Positions 7,007-7,624 of a stretch of 7,624 nt of DNA are shown here, one piece after another; the stretch's first letter is position 1; every line of letters starts with the position of its first letter. The stretch comes from Pseudomonadota bacterium (lineage in GTDB: Bacteria > Myxococcota_A > Polyangia > Haliangiales > Haliangiaceae): assembly GCA_023430775.1 (NCBI GenBank), contig JAEYYY010000463.1, forward strand, positions 1 through 7,624, in the 5' to 3' direction. A model generated the notes under the pieces. It had not been told where the DNA came from and did no database searches. It saw nothing but the letters and a program-made list of their open reading frames with translations. The position numbers and the translations under genes were made by a program.

Positions 7007-7624
7007 ATGGGGGCGGACCTGGAAACCGAGCTCGCCGCGGAGGAGCAATTCGGCCCCTACCTCGTGTACGAGAGGTTGGGTGTCGGCGGTATGGCCACGG
7101 TGCACCGCGCACTCGAGCGCGGCATCGAAGGCTTCGAGCGGATCGTCGCGCTCAAGCGCTTGCTGCCGCACCTCGCGGAGGACGCGAGCTTCATCAAGTC
7201 ATTCGTACGCGAAGCGAAGCTCGCCTCGCTGCTCAACCACCACAACATCGTCCAGATCTACGAGCTCGGTCGCGTCGCCACCGAGTACTTCATCTCGATG
7301 GAGTACATCGACGGTCGCGATATCCGTCGCATCCTCCGTCACGCGCGCAAGGTGTCGGGCCCGCCGCCGGTCCATGTCACCGTCGGGATCCTGCTCCAGC
7401 TCGCCGAGGCGCTCGACTACGCGCACACCAAGTGTGACGAGCAAGGTCAGCCGCTCAAGCTCGTCCACCGCGACATCTCGCCGTCGAACCTGATCGTCAA
7501 TCCGGCAGGTCACCTGAAGGTGATCGACTTCGGCATCGCGAAGGCGCAGTCATCGCAGCTGCGCACGCAGACCGGTCGCGTGAAGGGCAAGCTCGCGTAC
7601 ATGGCACCGGAGGCGGTGACCAGC
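7007..7624 (+). CDS. Eukaryotic-type Ser/Thr protein kinase, 5' part (truncated by window end)
   Basis: The reading frame from the ATG at 7007 is open to the last base (206 codons). The nearest upstream in-frame stop is TGA at 6989-6991 with no other start between, so 7007 is the likely start. It is a Hanks-type kinase that phosphorylates proteins on Ser/Thr. Motifs: a glycine-rich loop GVGGMATV (25-32), VALK with the ATP-binding Lys50, a helix-C glutamate Glu69 in FVREAKLAS, MEYIDGRDI at the hinge (98-106), the catalytic loop HRDISPSN (154-161) with Asp156 and Asn161, DFG (174-176) with Asp174, and an activation segment ending in MAPE (199-202). Ser158 replaces the usual lysine of HRDxKxxN, a substitution I recall as common in myxobacterial kinases. 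The rest of the catalytic domain and any sensor or repeat domain lie beyond the window. No Shine-Dalgarno or strong promoter was seen in the 82 bp upstream. Confidence 0.93.
   Translation, partial: MGADLETELAAEEQFGPYLVYERLGVGGMATVHRALERGIEGFERIVALKRLLPHLAEDASFIKSFVREAKLASLLNHHNIVQIYELGRVATEYFISMEYIDGRDIRRILRHARKVSGPPPVHVTVGILLQLAEALDYAHTKCDEQGQPLKLVHRDISPSNLIVNPAGHLKVIDFGIAKAQSSQLRTQTGRVKGKLAYMAPEAVTS

Overview
The window is very GC-rich, with coding frames that strongly prefer G or C at the third codon position. It encodes three lipoproteins and the start of a eukaryotic-type Ser/Thr kinase whose catalytic loop reads HRDISPSN. That combination suggests a Myxococcota-type bacterium, possibly Kofleriaceae or Haliangium-like. 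This placement is an inference from protein style, not from a marker gene. I see no tRNA, rRNA, CRISPR array, transposon, integrase or phage gene.

Layout. Bases 1-101 hold no gene I can support. Two convergent lipoprotein genes follow (102-1082 on + and 1104-2957 on -), separated by only 21 bp. That junction contains an imperfect hairpin. A 73-bp divergent gap then leads to a NAD-dependent SDR-type L-threonine 3-dehydrogenase (tdh, 3031-4005, +). Its stop codon overlaps the stop codon of a small lipoprotein gene on the opposite strand (4002-4604, -). A 78-bp divergent intergenic region (4605-4682) carries an imperfect palindrome next to a sigma70-like promoter. It precedes a rightward cluster: a TDP2-like endonuclease/exonuclease/phosphatase protein (4683-5483), 2-amino-3-ketobutyrate CoA ligase (kbl, 5504-6691) and a BolA/IbaG-type protein (6688-6924, 4-nt overlap with kbl). 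After 82 bp a Ser/Thr kinase gene begins at 7007 and runs off the window end.

How the genes fit together. Tdh oxidises L-threonine to 2-amino-3-ketobutyrate, and Kbl cleaves that with CoA into glycine and acetyl-CoA, so a complete threonine-to-glycine route is encoded here. The two enzymes are not adjacent: a phosphodiesterase gene and an antisense lipoprotein gene lie between them. Kbl therefore appears to be co-transcribed with the TDP2-like protein and a BolA protein rather than with Tdh.

The points most worth following up are the TDP2-like protein (a possible bacterial 5'-tyrosyl-DNA phosphodiesterase), the candidate leaderless promoter with an adjoining palindrome in front of it, and the kbl-bolA coupling. 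I do not see proof of a wholly new system.
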